Of a stretch of 11,441 nucleotides of DNA, positions 11,406 through 11,441 are shown one piece after another. The DNA comes from Candidatus Apopatosoma intestinale (GTDB taxonomy: Bacteria > Bacillota > Clostridia > Oscillospirales > CAG-272). The translations under genes and the position numbers were made by a program. The stretch spans positions 1-11,441 of the forward strand of contig JAGHUY010000265.1 in assembly GCA_018064545.1 (NCBI GenBank). The letters are read 5' to 3'. Below the pieces are notes generated by a model, which did not search any database, had not been told where the DNA came from, and worked only from the letters and a program-made list of their open reading frames with translations. Within the stretch, counting starts at the first letter, position 1. Each line of letters starts with the position of its first letter.

Positions 11406-11434
11406 TTGATTATACCACGTCTTCGTGCTATAAT
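11406..11434 (+). promoter_or_regulatory. Opposing promoter on the plus strand, directed out of the window
   Basis: On the plus strand TTGATT (11406-11411) is followed after 17 nt by TATAAT (11429-11434), the same boxes and spacing as the minus-strand promoter. Its start point would be near 11441, the last base of the window, so the gene it would serve is not visible. It may be a real divergent promoter or a by-product of the palindrome. Confidence 0.55.
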
Positions 11435-11437
11435 CAA
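11409..11437 (-). promoter_or_regulatory. Sigma-A-type promoter for the TAXI-TRAP operon
   Basis: On the minus strand a -35 box TTGATT (11437-11432) is followed after 17 nt by a perfect TATAAT (11414-11409). Transcription should start near 11402, leaving a leader of about 27 nt before the binding protein ATG. The promoter lies wholly within the palindrome at 11406-11437. Confidence 0.85.
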
Positions 11438-11441
11438 ATAC

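Larger units (their letters stand above)
11406..11437. repeat. 32-bp imperfect palindrome spanning both promoters
   Basis: The outer arms TTGATTATA and TATAATCAA match perfectly (9 bp), then one C/C mismatch, then CACG/CGTG (4 bp) around a central TCTT. Thirteen of the fourteen outer base pairs are symmetric. The inner CACG-N4-CGTG sits in the spacer of both promoters and could be an operator for a dimeric regulator. Confidence 0.85.

Overview
The window looks like chromosomal DNA of an anaerobic Bacillota (Clostridia-like) bacterium of moderately high GC content, perhaps a gut or rumen lineage. The support is the mix of families (NAD-dependent LigA, an Obg of 426 residues with the C-terminal OCT domain, a DUF3006 protein, TAXI-type TRAP genes), strong AAGGAGG-type ribosome binding sites, and A/T-rich sigma-A-like promoters in otherwise GC-rich DNA. 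The taxonomic placement is inference. I see no mobile element, CRISPR array, tRNA or rRNA, and coding density is close to complete.

The layout is four transcription blocks. (1) Positions 1-4359, minus strand: a promoter at 4331-4359 drives a small DUF3006 protein. It is followed at short spacing (13-30 nt) by a SorE-like zinc alcohol dehydrogenase, a RhaD-like class II aldolase fused to a short-chain dehydrogenase, and a PHP-domain protein cut by the left edge. The last three look like a carbohydrate or sugar-phosphate catabolic module whose substrate I cannot name. (2) Positions 4398-8254, plus strand: a divergent extended -10 promoter drives a tight housekeeping operon of ligA (DNA ligase), a Nudix hydrolase and obg (ribosome-associated GTPase), with gaps of 8 and 2 nt. 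(3) Positions 8254-8289: a perfect 16-bp stem acts as a two-way terminator between this operon and the converging TRAP operon. (4) Positions 8298-11441, minus strand: a palindromic promoter region at 11406-11437, a TAXI-family lipoprotein binding protein, an intergenic hairpin, and a fused TRAP permease.

How the parts work together: the left module probably oxidises or reduces a polyol or ketose phosphate (dehydrogenase), cleaves a sugar phosphate (aldolase half) and processes an aldehyde or alcohol product (SDR half), with the PHP protein as a possible phosphoesterase. The right operon encodes an ion-gradient-driven importer of an unknown, probably organic acid, substrate. Nothing in the sequence links the importer to the catabolic module.

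The most notable non-coding signal is at the right edge. A near-perfect 32-bp palindrome carries two overlapping, oppositely directed promoters, each TTGATT-17-TATAAT, so that the -35 box of each overlaps the -10 box of the other. The most notable gene-level signal is the dehydrogenase/aldolase-SDR/PHP set, which does not match a standard rhamnose, fucose or sorbose operon.
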